From: Ciona intestinalis
Lineage: Eukaryota; Chordata; Ascidiacea; Phlebobranchia; Cionidae
DNA length: 64,000 nt
Direction of reading: 5' to 3'
Assembly (NCBI RefSeq): GCF_000224145.3
Contig: NC_020168.2
Coordinates: 2,756,080 to 2,820,079 of the forward strand
Shown here: positions 33,405 to 46,996 of the stretch, one piece after another
Numbering within the stretch: the first letter of the stretch is position 1
How the letters are laid out: the number at the start of each line of letters is the position of its first letter
Translations under genes and position numbers: made by a program
The notes under the pieces: generated by a model
Seen by the model: only the letters and a program-made list of their open reading frames with translations
What the model was told of the DNA's origin: nothing
Database searches by the model: none

Positions 33405-36400
33405 TAAAAATAAAAAAATATCCATATAATTACCGATAGCCTAAAATTAATAATATTTGATTGCTGGCATGCCCCTTTAAAAGTGAAGGACAAAAACGAC
33501 GAACGTTGCCGATTCGCCGCTCTTCACTCTGGAGTGTGGTTTGGATATTTCAACGCAACATGCTGGAGACATACACGACAATACAACACAACTATAGTAA
33601 TTAAATTGCATTTGCCAACAGTTAAATTTCACCACCTTGTAAAACGTCTTAGAATTACGAGTACGAGATGCAAACGCCTTTCTGTATTCTTTTGCGGAGC
33701 TTGAATTTTTAATTATGTAAGGACCGGATTTACTTGATGCATGTTAACACGCAACCATGACGTATGAAGTCCAAGCATAGCACGGTCCAGTTTAAATTTG
33801 GACTTGTTTACGACTTGTAACGAAAAACGTGACGGCGACGCAATCGCAGTGCCAAGCGATGCCGGGTAAAATTGTGTAAGGTGTTTCGACCATAAGCTTG
33901 CACGGTGATCCAAGCTTGATGAGCAGCCAAAATTGTTGCACGGAAAATGCACGACAGAGCGATCCCGGTATATTGATGGCCAAACAATGACTGGACGATT
34001 CGAGTCCTGATATTCAAGGCCGATTTATTCTGTTTATGCTTCTGTCAGCTTCGAAGATAAGAGCAAGCGAAGAAAGCCGCCTCCGTAAAACGGTGATCTT
34101 TTGCTGAGTGGAAAGTTACCTGCGCCCGTGGGCTTTCTGGTTACGTTTCTAAACATTTACCGCTAAACAGCTTAGCAAGGCTTGTACCATTGTCGCCAAG
34201 TGCGAGCAGACCGCTAGTTTTGTTTCCTCGTGAATAATCTTTGCGGTGGTTTTGCTAAGCTCTAGTTTTATGCCACAATTAAGGCGAATTAGACCTTGAT
34301 TGACGAATTAACAACTGGGCACTAATTATGAGCTTTCAGCTGTAAGAAGTGACGATGCCACTACTGTGTGATTGAGCCTTGAAAATAAACCGTTCCTCTA
34401 TCAATCAAAATTTTGCGTTTTATCGTCCATTGGTACAAAAGGGGAATAGTCATATACCTCTTCATGTTATAATACAATGTAAGCTTTCTGTTTTGCAACG
34501 TTTACTTGCCTACAGCCTAAATGAGTGCCCGTGATCCGTTTGCGGTTAATTTTCTCGCGAGGCAATGTTTCCAAAGTAAGGATCGTGTATAATCAAGCTT
34601 TGCGTGGAACGGGTACAAACTAGGAGATGAAAACAAATTGAGCGCAAAACAGAGTTTGTGGTTTTGTGTGGAGTTGTTTATGTAAAGCGGATTATTTTGC
34701 TGCTTTTATCATAATCCGCTTCTTGCAATGCCGTGTGATGTACACTGAACATGTGCTGCAATGTATACTGCTGCTATACAGACGGCAATCAGCATTGGTA
34801 TTGTACTCATTGGCGCGCTTAACGTCTGCGCAATGGGACATTGGAGTGTAGAAAGACCAATATACCTTTGTTTAGGCTAAAGATGCCTTTAACCGTTTTT
34901 TAAATTAAACAGAAAGCGAGATTGATTTGCGTATACATCACATCAATCGTCACTTTGTTGGTTTGAAAACCTTTGAGGAGAAATTTTACCCAAACTTGCC
35001 GCTGAATTATCCAGCGCGGCAATGGTTGTCTATATTTAACCGTGAGCGTCTAATCGATGCTGGGAACACGTTTCACGCCCGTGTTTGTTTAGACGAAGCT
35101 AACGGGCCAGAAAATAATCACGATTTTCGATCTCACTGAAATGTCGAAGATTTCACGCTTTTAAGGCAAGAAATCTTCGACGGAATTATCAGATTTGAAC
35201 TTCGGTTAGATTATGCGAAGCGATGGACAGGTGCGTTATTAAAATCTTCGAGCGGTGGGTTGCTAAGGCCGATGTTAATTCACACATTTAACGGAAAGTT
35301 TCGGTCCGATGTTCGATGCAAAGATTGTCCTTAACTTGGCATAATTGATTGATTGTGATTACACAAGGCGCTTAATCGATTATAGAGTAATTTGGCTCAA
35401 ACAAGCCTCCAGATTCGATTTCGTCCGATCCTGGTCTAAAAAATGCAAACGCAGGTGAGATTTATTATGAAGTGGGTGAAGGCTTAGCGGTTTCCATATC
35501 AAACCTAAATTACCCGTTTGATGTGAAGGCGGCGGTTGCAGTTAATCCGTAGCAGGCCCCGCACGCGAACCACTTCGTCCACATGTAGTGGCTATTTCTG
35601 GCTTGTTGAATTCTCCCGTGGGGACTACAGCAGGCACCGTGCTGTTGATTCCGTATCCGAACTCATAGTAGCTTTACCAAGGTCGGCAACAAATAACTTG
35701 GTAAAAAGTAATTGTGTTTTGTAGCAACATCGCTACACACAACCACCAGGATCACACACACAGAACCTAATGAGAAAATACAACCATTTGTTATCTGCTG
35801 AATTTTCAGACAGATATACACACATAGGTCGGAGAAATGCATCTGAAAGGGAGAACAGACACGAGCAAACGTCCCATTCGACAGAATTAAACCGCATTTG
35901 TAAACCTTCATGTAAAAGCAGCTTATGTGAGTTTACATACGTCATATCTATCATGGACAAAACTCCAACAGGAAACCTTTAACAAATAATAAAATAAAAC
36001 CCCAGATGATCGATCCCGGCTCTGGTTGTTGATTACTACGAACGACAAAGTTTACAATGTACTTGAGCCGTAGGTTCGATTCGCAGGTGATAAACTGTCT
36101 AGCCGCGCCCGCTGTGTTTGCAAATCGTAAATTATTTGTTGTTCATGAATGAGGCTATTGTTTCATTGTAGCTACATGCATGCAATAGCCGCGTGATCTT
36201 TAAACAAAGGTCACAAAACCTTAGCACTTGCCGAGTTAAACTGTTCAAGGTAGACCATGTTTGCACTCTGGTCATTTTCACTGGTCAAATGTTATAATCC
36301 ATCACTCGTGATATGTAAACACATACAGACCAACCGGAGCCGAAGGTTATGTGATCGAAGAGCAGCTTTCGGCGAAAATCGCAACTTAATTCGAAATTAC

Positions 36401-37351
36401 GCCACCTCGGCTTAGTGAGGTAATCAGTCGCTCGATTTACTTCGTATTGAAATAAACCAGCTATTGATTAGCCCTACGGTATACCAGTGGCTGATCGAAG
36501 CTCGTTTTCTGACTCGTAAACTTTGAATGCATCTATTTATTGTGCGCGATGAGTTCTAAACGTTTCTTTGTTGCAACATTATACAGAAGTGGGTTTCCGA
36601 GTGTTTTTCACGGTTCACCCAACGTTATTGTTCAATATTTGCACAAAGCATACCGACAGCTTGGGGTGGCAGGGACCGGCGAACCTTCGAGAAGAAATCT
36701 CGGAAGTTCTATTGAACCAGGGCAGCGACGTGTAGCGGCGCTATTCCCCAGAGGAATGCAGGCACAGCAAGAGATCGGTGAATGATATCGAGCGTTAATT
36801 TATTTTGACAATTCCGCGGCGAAAGGCCAATTGCATTTTATCAACGGCAACAAGCTGTGGCGTGGCATGTTTGCGTGGAGGTGGATTGGAAGACTTTGAT
36901 TTGGCAGAAAGTTTGGGTGCTGAAGCTTAAGCTTCGTGATGTGAGCAACAAGGAACTAAAACAAATATATAGCGAAATAAACTGCCGCGCAACATTTGCA
37001 GGCAAGGCAAGATATACGAACAAGGAAACAAAAAAAGCGAACCGTGAAATCACAGTGAAAATTAGAACAGAATAAGCGCTAGTTAAATAGCAACACAAGA
37101 TAACATAATTCGGAATATCAAAACAACATCTCTTCTCGTCCGAGTTCCAAAACACAACACCCTTCCAACACTTGTAACATACTGGAACCTTGCGCCTTCT
37201 GATTGGTCCGTCCACGATCTCGGCGACCAATCACAACCCAGAACCGACGGCCATTCCCGCGATGTACGAAACTTAGTCGTCTTCCACAGAAGTCAACGAA
37301 AAGTGAACTTTCAAATGACTGGGATTAACTCAGAATCGTGACGTCACATAT

Positions 37352-40300
37352 TCATGACATCACCCACGTCGTGATGACGTAAACAAAAAATGTTAATGTC
37401 CACGTATTTATAGAAAAAGAGAGACACGAAGAAGAATTATTTCCCCTTCGATTTTTAATTTGTCTTAAAGTTTCAGGGTCTTCGCTGGGTTTTTTGTCAG
37501 GTATTGACTTGGTTGTGTTTGAATGTTCAACGTTGGGTAGAACGATGCGAGGCTTCCTGGAGGTTGTTGTCCGTACTTTGGTTATTGTTGTTGTTGGGAG
37601 TGTGGTGGTTGTGGTAGTACTAGCTGTTGTTGTTTTCTTATCGTGCTTGTGGTGGCGGGTTTCTGTTGGGAACAAAGTGTTAACCACGTGTATTTTGATA
37701 TTAATATGAGATAAGATACATCGACTGTGAATATTTACCTCTGCATTCAACAAAAATACGTAAACGCATCGAGTTTTTGTTGCAGCCATTTGTTCTTTTG
37801 TTTGGATCACGAGACGCAGCTGGAATAAACATAAAGTCTCGTTAAAAGGAGCCACAAGCTTCGGGAGTCGCTGATATATATATATAGGTTTATGAGCAGC
37901 ATTACTTTTTACGGTATGGGAATTGAACAAAACACAGACCTTTGCCGTTTAATTCATTTCATATAACGTAATAGACGTGCGCCGTTTATCGCGAATTGCT
38001 GTGTGTGAATTCTACTGGGAAAAGACGCCTAAGCTGTTCTCACGCAGCGGCCTCTCGCATATGCGGCTGGTGCGGCGATATAACTGAGGAGTGGACAGTT
38101 GTGCTGTACAGTCGACATTTGACATTGGGCAACTCCTTAATGTGGCGACTAATCGCCGGGGTCGTGAGAACAGCTGAGCTGTTAGTACAACTTACCCACA
38201 AAGTAATACTCGGAGCAATACTGGAAACGAAATCCGAGAGGTGAGGGACTGATGGTCTGGAACTTGATGGTGAGCTTATTTTCACGTTCCGGTCGGTCGC
38301 AAGCGAAGATGAAGTTTTTGTTATCTAAAAATGCAATATTGGTTAACTCTCTGTATATTTTATACAGGGATTAAAGAGATTAAAGTATTTTGTTTCACTT
38401 GCGAGAACAGCTTTGAGTGGCAAATTGCAGTCACCGCAAACCTTGATATTTCGTTTCAAAGAAATGTTTCAAACTAATTTTGGAAACATCATAATTGATT
38501 TAATAGCTTCAGTAAAGTAACACTTGTGGGCGAGGCGGGTGGCCATTTTATTCCGCGTTAATTATTTTACCGGTGACGTAATCCCCTATCACTAACCATT
38601 AGCGTGGTGTTAGCTTACGCACCGACACAAAATGGATTCAAAGCATTTGAATCTAACAAATAACGTTGAGTAAATACGTACAAGCAAAAGAGTGGGCGAA
38701 CAGAAGTAAATAGGCGTTAATTGCGACTCGGGTTTCGCAAAGCTGAGCGAATTGTATTAGGTGTCTCATAGCAGCAAATGGCAAAACCCGATGGCGTGAA
38801 ATATCACCAACACCAAAGTCGAAACAGAGACCCCGGGATGAAAGACGGCATTCGAAAAAGAAGCTTAAGATTATCGAGATACGACGAACGCGAACACCAG
38901 AATGTGAAGATGCTTTTGTAAAGTGACCTGTAGGCCACTCGTGCGACCAATGCAGCAGATAAAAGAGGGTAAATGGTGATGGCATATCAGCATATTTCCC
39001 TCGCATTATTGGCCGAATAGGATCGGCAGTTTCGAATTGCTTTGCTTCGTACAACATACACCACGGCTGGGGTGATAGTTTTACTAGATTGCATAAGATT
39101 GGGCGAATTATTCGTTCCAGACATAATCAGACTTGGAACGAAAACAAACGAATATTTTGAATGGTCCAATTGTTCACAGACGCGAATTTAATAAAAAAAA
39201 AATTATTACAAAACTTTTTATTTTCTAATAATATGGCGTTCGCAGAATAAATAAACTGTATGTTATTACAAGCAGTACGTATTGTACTCTCCACTCTCCA
39301 CCTTGTTTACCCGTATGTGATCAATAACACATATATCTTACCTCCATGGCTGCATTGTTCAAAATCCGTTTGAGTTACATTGTACAGGTTAAAGGTCTCT
39401 GGTTCTTCGAGACCATCCGTTATCCCCATCAAGCTGTTCTGTGGGCATAGAATGTCAAGAAACTCGCCAATTTTCACGTGGTAAGTGTGTTCGCTGGTCG
39501 AGAGCAACCTGCCAAAAACAAAATAGAGTTAGACGTAAATTACCCGAACGATGCTAAAATACAGATTGACGTCCACAGAACGGAGCCAGGAACCTTATCT
39601 GGCATGATCAGCTCATTTCGCGGAACCTTCTGCGTTAGAGCGAGGCGAAAACAAGCGCGGTGACCAGCACACATTTGTACGGGTCTAACCAAATTCAGCA
39701 ACGAATTTATATCTTTTTGTGCAAATGTACAACAACGACTTGAAACTGTCGCTCGCAATTTAAGGCGGTCGATTCGTTCGCGTCAAGTCAACGGTCCAGT
39801 GCTCACAGCGGTGGCAGGAATGCGGTAGTTCAACTCCCTAATTTGCCATGTCGTGTTGGTAGAAATTCGAGCGGAAAGATTCGCGATCAGCCTAACATCG
39901 TTCGTAGCAATGCTCGGCTACCCTAAACCGCATTGCGCCAGTTTAAACAAGCCGTCACCAGCTTTGCCAAATCATTTTCAACGCCGCTCAAACAACGAAG
40001 ACGAAGGATCAGCTCACTTATTTTCCCCACTCGCGAGCGATATGTGTCAGAGAAATATGCCACTTCGCCAGTGTGAGGTCTAACACGAGATTAGACGTAG
40101 AAAGTAAAAGTAGGCGCGGTAAGTGGTTTCCCATGTAAGGGGCAGCCCAACGCTCGCACCATCTTGTTCGAACTGACATAAAACTGGACACTCCCGTGCT
40201 GGTCAGTGGGGACTAAGCGAATTATAGCGAATATTTCTCTCTAAAACGCATGTTGGCTGTTAAATCTCAAGTCGTCCACTAAGTTAGTCCAGCCTTGGGT

Positions 40301-43300
40301 AAACATAAAACGACACTTCAGTGTAAACTTAATTAGCGTTATCTCTAAAATCTAATCGCTAAAGTGAATAAATGGCCGAGCAAAAGCACATACGTTCCAA
40401 CCCAGAACTCGATGTAATACAATTTGCTACTTAAGTAACCCTTCCCTAGCTCGCTGGCGGGTTTATCATTTGCTCCATCAATAATTAAGGCGCATTAGCG
40501 AGCAAAACACGGGTTTGCAATTCTAATTTGACAACAACGAGCCAGATAGGGTAAATCGTTTTATGATTGGTGTATATTGGGCGGGCCTCTGTACGGATAT
40601 GACGTAAGCGACTCAATCAATTGGCGACACCAATTAAAGCAAATTAAACGTATATACTTCGTTTCTCCTATACCAGTGCCCTAAAAATCCACCCCCAGGT
40701 TTGAAACCCGTTCCATACGGGTCCACACTAGTCACCACGGGTTATAATCTAATTATGAACTGAACCGGTTGGTCTCCCTGGTTTGGTACAAAAGGTGAAC
40801 AAAAGTATCTTTGACAACTGTAATTGATTCGTAGGATTAATACGTTGGGGTGAACATTTCTCCCAGTCTGGTGACGTCATTTCGCTCCCGCTTATCCACC
40901 CCCCAACATCCGGGCACGAACTTTTACTTCGCATAAATCAATACGAACCAGTATGCGTTGAATTTTACGGTTCAAACCACTGACAAGAAACATGTCTCGC
41001 GAAGAGGAGAATTCCCTATTGAAGTGGTTTGTTTGGTTGCACCCTACCATGTAATTGAATTGAAATGAATCTCAAAAGGGATGTATTGCTCTGTCCATTT
41101 GGAATTCAAAAGCAGGCTATACAAAGGTATTGCAAATTTTGAACGTGGCACAAGTATCTGGCAAAAGCTTGACCAGACAACTGTAAAGGCTCAAGCTGGA
41201 TCACGCCCGTTTAATTTCTTCCAACACGACGCGCCTTTAAATCGTCATGTCACGCCCGTGTCGATAAAAACCAACAACCTTGTGCAGTGTACTGATAGAT
41301 AAAACTCCATAAAAGTTTCTATACGCAACAGCAAAGTCGCCAAAAATTCGGGGCATTTTCACCGCATTTTGTCATGCGAGTTAGCTCTATTTTGGGGCGC
41401 GGGTAATATTACATTGGTCGTAACTGTCCTATATAATTGTCCACCGCCGCGTTTGCCATTTGTTTGTTGTTTATACAAATCAATAGCGTGCAGCGTTGAG
41501 TCATTCTGTCCAATGGTCGCTCAACCGCGGTCGGTAATTTGTACAGATGACTACAAATTCCATATATTCTTAACATTCAAAGAATGCAACACTACGTTAA
41601 GGTAGCGTACCAAGACACATAACTCAACATGAATATTCCAACACATTTGCGAAGTAGCGGAGGCAGCTGCAGGTGGGGCGCGGGCTGAATATGGTCGGAG
41701 TGTTTTGCGGCTAAGTGCTAGTGTGGTCTGAGGTAATCCATATTCCTTCAAAATGCGGGCTCTATGGGGCGAAGCAGCTTGTGGGCATAGCGTGGGTAAT
41801 TTAAGGAAAGACTAGAATCTGTGGAGTTTTGTAGATTTGGCCACTCCTTCAGTAAACCAACATGCAAACCCAGCACATATCAAATTAAACGCCATGTGTC
41901 GTCACGGGTTGGTTACAGTCGTTGAGGCAGCACCTGAGTGGGATACATCGTATATACACTGCCTGCTTTATTTACACGCGACCGATCGTTTAAATAAGTT
42001 TCGACATTTGAACTTGACGAACTGGGACGAATACGTGATGTACACCATGTGAAAAGCGATGAAGATTGTTGTGTGGCGAGGTGGTCGTAGTTCTGCGGTT
42101 AATGGCGCAGCGGTGCGCAGGCGGAACACTAAACAGTAAACACCTATATTTCTCTTCGCCTCAGTTTTATATTTTTTTTACATAAACAATAAAATAAGCA
42201 CCATTTTTGCAACTTTTTTTCGGGCGAATACGATTCCAAATGCTCTAGCGGCTATAGTACACATTGGCGAATGCGAAATTTTACAACCGACATGTAAATT
42301 GACTTCTGCATGTGTCGGCAATGAAAGCGGAAAACGTCTGGAAAGCGACGTTTGCTCCTTTAACTTGGTGTGTTTGCTCAAGTGTCGCCCTGGGCCTTCG
42401 CTATTGGTCGATGGCTTGTCCGATATAAAGCAACCTATACCGCAAGTGCGATATAAGATCGGAGCGGACCTTACCACCGCAAGTTGAAGAGTCCCGCTTT
42501 TAGTTATTGCCGAGCGTCTTGGCTGAGCAACTGCGGTTTACAAACGTCTGCTTTAAACAACAAAACATAGAGCGCCATGGGGTCTACTTCTGTTAATGTT
42601 CAACCAGAAGCGCAGTAGATTTACACTTTACTAGTCGATTTAAAGACATTATTTTATGTAACTGTCAGCGTTTGTTGATAGTTGTGGTGTAAATTGCTCC
42701 CCATGGGGCAACGATCTGCGAATTTTTTTAAAGGGTTCGGTTTCGATGCGTTGAACACACCTCTTTAATCATCTCCGCCATAATATGACTTAATTATTAT
42801 CCTGCGCATGCGCCAATGAGTCTATTTACATTAAATGTGTATGAAGCTATTAAAGTTATCTATTAAGGTTATCTCATGCGCTTTTCCTAGGCTGGTTGAG
42901 TGAGTGCCAAGGCCAAACAGGCGTTTCCCTATTAAAACAGTTCGTAATCTTCTATGCTAAACTTACAGACGGTTTCCAGTAATTAACAGCTGGTCGGTTT
43001 GTGTACAATGCTTCTATGGCGAGTAAACGGCCTAGCAGTAAGCGGGTTGCCATTTTTCCCATCTCAGTATATACGCGTAAAATCTTATTAACCCCCGCGC
43101 CTAAAAATTCGGGGAGAAATTCCCTTAGCTGGTAAAGTTAATTAGTAAGGGCAAGAAAGTGGGAATACTCAGACTCAAGCGACCGATATAACGGAAATGA
43201 AACACGGGGAAGACATAGACGACACTGACGTTAAGTCCCTATAGTACAACCCATCCCTCACCGCCTCAGACACAGCAGAATGATAGACAAATAAAATCTA

Positions 43301-44413
43301 CCGGTCAGAAACAATAGGACAATGGATTACACGTAATTTATGGTCGATCTCGGTGCTGGGAGTGACGTTAGTTAACCCCAATTGAGTCGGGACAAATTAG
43401 GACATCACGGCCAATTCTCCGGATATCGAGTAATACGAGACGGGTGGTCGTCTGTCTAAGAAATAAACGTCGATATTTCGATCGCGTGTGACAGCAATAC
43501 ACGTCATGATGTGACATGTTGAACCGGAAGAGGACCAACTGGAATTTTACCTTCATAGGGAATTGGGCGATGCGTGTTAAATTGATTTCCATTTTAAAGT
43601 AACACCGTAGCGCGTCTAATCGTTTGTGTTTTGCCAATCTGTTACAGTAGAGACACAGGTTAAAGTGGTAAATGCACTCTTTCTTCATGTACAGTAAAAT
43701 GGATTCCCTGTTGTAATCTGAAGCTTACTAAACGACCTATTGTTTGAGTCACGTGATCTTCAAGTCACAAAGCGAGCTCACACTTTCTCAGGCCGAAAGC
43801 TCCAGCGCAGAGTAATTCCTTTTGCGTGTAAGCTCAAGCTGAGATGGCGACCATTTCGAACGCTTTGTTCAAATGCCTCGTTTGTTTTCGATTAATTGTC
43901 GCATTGTTTTCCTTATCCGCGATTTGACACGTCCGTCATTGCAGCAAATCGGTTGCTAATCTCTTTCGGACAACCCGGACGATAAACCGAAGTCGAAAGC
44001 TCGAATCGTTCCATTATCGTTAGAATAAACAGCAATTCGACAACGAGTCAGCATAATATTTACATGCAAATGAAGAAATACACACTCGGTCATTGTGCTC
44101 TGTTTGCTGGCATACTGTACTTCGATTGTAAACGCAGAATATAACAAATACTACATGTATTAATAACCTATTTTATCGCGACTCTAACACCTAAATGACA
44201 TTGCATATTTGTACACACTTAACCGCACAAGAGGCAAGCGGATGTTGCCGACGTACATAATTGAGTTTGGCATTTTTCTCTAGCAAAGAATGTTAATGCT
44301 ACTCACCCTGGGTTCATTACTGTGTTCCAGTAGATAACGTGGTGACGTCTCTTGGCATTTCCTTCACCTTGAAACAACAGCAAACTGAAGCAAATTGCCA
44401 GTGAGCGGATCAT
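37352..44413 (-). CDS. Efna: Ephrin-A type ligand with Thr-rich stalk, first of second pair (5 exons)
   Basis: GPI-type ephrin, 264 aa. Exons on minus: 44413-44307, 39508-39342, 38324-38196, 37819-37739, 37662-37352, all phase-consistent. Signal peptide about residues 1-20, then RRHHVIYWNTVMNP, the classic ephrin start. The receptor-binding domain shows FLDILCPQNSLMGIT, YNVTQTDFEQC, FIFACDRPERENKLTIKFQ, SPSPLGFRF, EYYFV, and TNGCNKNSMRLRIFVECR. Exon 5 encodes a Thr-rich stalk (runs of three to six threonines), a basic/serine segment and a hydrophobic tail TLTFFVYVITTWVMS, consistent with GPI anchoring. Exon 3 is almost identical in DNA to exon 3 of the ephrin at 48031-48159, although exon 2 is clearly diverged between the two. 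Intron 1 is 4.8 kb. Confidence 0.9.
38196..38324 (-). other. Ephrin exon 3, near-identical to 48031-48159
   Basis: The 129-nt exons differ at about 8 sites, nearly all at the two ends; the central roughly 90 nt differ at about one site. This identity is far above that of the flanking exons and of the introns and looks like recent gene conversion. Confidence 0.75.
39509..44306 (-). other. Intron 1 of the ephrin at 37.4-44.4 kb
   Basis: A 4.8-kb intron with a GTGAGT donor and a TTTTTGGCAG acceptor. I found no repeat and no supported exon. The open frames are short and lack domains. Confidence 0.55.
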
Positions 44414-46996
44414 GGTGTAAGTTTCAAACGGGTTTTAAATGTTGGTTTGCAGCTATGGGCGCAGGCACACGCTAATAATAATTGCAATCCCGGGTGCAAA
44501 TTCTTCAGAGAAGGCGCTGGCGGCAGGCTTGGTAAGTCAAAATTCTGGCAAAAGTTTCTAGTTGCCTGTAGTAAGCTAACCCTAAACAGTTGAGCTACAA
44601 ATAACGGCAAATGATTACAGTGCTGAAAGACTTACTCCTCAGTTATATGAACACGTCACTCTGCTACCACAAACTTGAAGGTCTGCTCTGTGTCACGTTT
44701 GCTTGTGCACTTGTTCACATATTATACTACCAAGCTATTGTAAACAAACGTCTCCCTTTATAGACAAAGCGTCTCCAAGGCGGCGGTAAAAAGGTGCTCG
44801 AAGTGCACCGAGCAGCACTGCACTTGTGTTTAAGTAAACATAAGACGAACGGCTATATGTTCCTTCTACCAGACCATTTCCTACGGATATTCAATATTTT
44901 ACTTCGCACCCAACTGGCCTTTTGCTTCTTTCACTTTAGCAGCATTGCCGCCTTGAAATAAACAAATTGGCTGAGCTGTACTGAGCAAACTACGCTTGTT
45001 TATGGACAGTAAACACCATTAAGCAGCGGCCTACATTGTGCCGTAGTAACCTTGCGCATTGCTGCTAACTTCATACGTGTTCGCAGTGCACAACATTAGT
45101 CTACCACTGACACTGGCTAACCTGTTATTATTGTAGCATTCGCACGTGTCTTATACCTGTGTATTACGCTCCTTCTTTTCATAAACACTACAGCGCATTG
45201 CAGCTTTAATTACAAGTACCACAATCACTGTCCAATTGCTTCTGCCGCGAATAGTAAATCGCTTACACGGCGAGAAGAAAAAGGCGACAGCGCTTCTTCG
45301 AACAAGGCGAGGCAAAAAAAGGCTGCTTTTGAAAATACGAGAGAAACGCTGGAAATGTAAAATTTCCTAAACAGAATAATCGTTCCGCTTTCACACGATA
45401 CAGTATATTAGTTTTAGGTAAAGCTGTTTTCATTTTTTTAATTCGCTAAAACTGTTTTTCTCGTTGCTGCTTCTTCGAAAGTAAAACTGTAGGTCGTTTA
45501 AACTCATTAAATCACCGCTACATCGGCGTAATTTTTGGCAGAAACTCTGTTTTTAGATCATTTGTCTTTACTTCGCTGCATTCCGCACAAGCCGGTAAGC
45601 GAAAAGAAAACAGCGCAACTCACTCAATACTCATTACAGTCATATGATTCTCAAATTTCGCACTTTCGCTGAAATTTGCAAAAACAAATATTTGACTTCA
45701 GAAATTGGGATTCGCAGAAGAATCTCTAAATAAGATATTGATCTTGTTTTTTGCCTTAACAAGCTCACCTACGTAAACAAAACATTGCCTTCCAATCAAT
45801 AAGCCAACACCTTATCTGCCACTGTTTTGACCGCAATCTTGCATCCCGTTTCTATATAAGTACAACTCATACATACTGCGTTTGTAACTAAACTCAGTGT
45901 GAAAATTAAAAAGAGTACATTTCCTGACACTACATAGTTTGACAAGCAATGTTTGAAGATTTTATCTGACCTGCACATGCGCACTGAACTGAAAAAAAAA
46001 CACCATATTTGTCGATATGCACCTGGCTTCCTTGAAAAACGAAGATCGTATACACGGCCGACATAATACTGTAAAGCATTTGTTCCGCAAACTGTAAGTT
46101 GTACGACTTCACATTAATGTAAGAAAATTAGATCCGTTGGTATAAACTGCAACCAAAGCAAAAATCAGACGAGGCGTGAAAATGTAATCCAAAGTTGTTT
46201 TTCGTTAATGGACTGATTAGTAATCAAGTTGCAAAACAAATATTTATTTTGGTTCACTTGAGAAAACAAGAGCGGAAGTTATTTTATCTCCTCGTGACAT
46301 CCGTTTGTATTTCTCCTCGTGCTTCAAATTGTATAAAGACTAAATTAAAGTGTCAGAGTTAATTGTTTTGGTTTTATTTTCAACAGGTTTGCGATTTTGA
46401 GTAAAAAACAGCGATAGTAAACACGATATTACACAGTGAGGTAAAAACAATTGCACAATACAGTGTGTCGTGGCAAACAGTCAAAGTTAAAGCTCTTTAT
46501 CTGACTGCATGTCGGTTCAGAAAATGGGCTGCTTGTGGTAAAAGCAGTCCAGCGTTCGTGAATTTTCCTTGAACAAGCCGTAAAAGTGTTGTACAGGAAA
46601 ACTACGCAGCGATATGGCGTTCCGATAGTTCTGACAAAGTTCTGTAAAAAAAGCGAAAAGTTAGAATTGAAAAGCTGAATTAAAATTAAGGTAATAAAAA
46701 TAAACCATTTTAGTAAGTGATTTAAACTAGAAACGGTTTAGAAAAATGTTAAGCCTATCCAGACAGCTAGACCTGATTTTAGACTGTTATAGATGCAAAT
46801 ATAAAAAACTTTGATGGTTTCTTACCGATAAAGTTATGACGTTTCCCTGACCAACCTTGATTGTTGGAACGAAAATGACGAATAAATGGCGGGAAGAAAT
46901 AAAACGAACACTCTCTAGCGCCTTGCGTGGCGCTCGCGGCGAGCAGGTCACTCTGACTCATGCCCTTGTGATTTGTCCATATTTGGTCGAGTCGTG
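44414..46996. other. Spacer between the second pair of ephrins
   Basis: It contains the upstream region of the minus-strand ephrin starting at 44413 and the 3' UTR of the ephrin ending at 46997. A paired ETS/GATA site lies at 46272-46288. No other structure is supported. Confidence 0.5.
46272..46288. promoter_or_regulatory. Candidate paired ETS-GATA site
   Basis: GCGGAAGT (ETS-type core) is followed five bases on by TTATC (GATAA on minus). In Ciona embryos, ETS1/2 with GATA sites mediate FGF responses, for instance at Otx, and ephrin signalling opposes the same pathway. The pairing is seen directly; any role is inference, and such pairs also occur by chance. Confidence 0.25.

Larger units (their letters stand above)
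31934..37351. other. Spacer upstream of the anchorless ephrin
   Basis: It holds the second copy of the duplicated block (32680-32990), a SINE 3' half (32255-32376) and a MITE (33219-33404). From 33.4 to 37.35 kb I see no repeat and no gene. Overlapping open frames at 36841-37230 (minus) and 36857-37075 (plus) lack domains. Confidence 0.5.

Noticed and set aside
36066-36090. B-box-like AGGTTCGATTC on plus
   Set aside because: No matching A-box or acceptor stem upstream.
36841-37230. 129-codon open frame on minus with hydrophobic stretches
   Set aside because: No domain, no signal-like start, an overlapping frame on plus, and no splice partners; it fits chance in a 4-kb spacer.
38653-39057. 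134-codon open frame inside an ephrin intron
   Set aside because: Composition is unlike protein, no motif, and it lies wholly in a well-supported intron.
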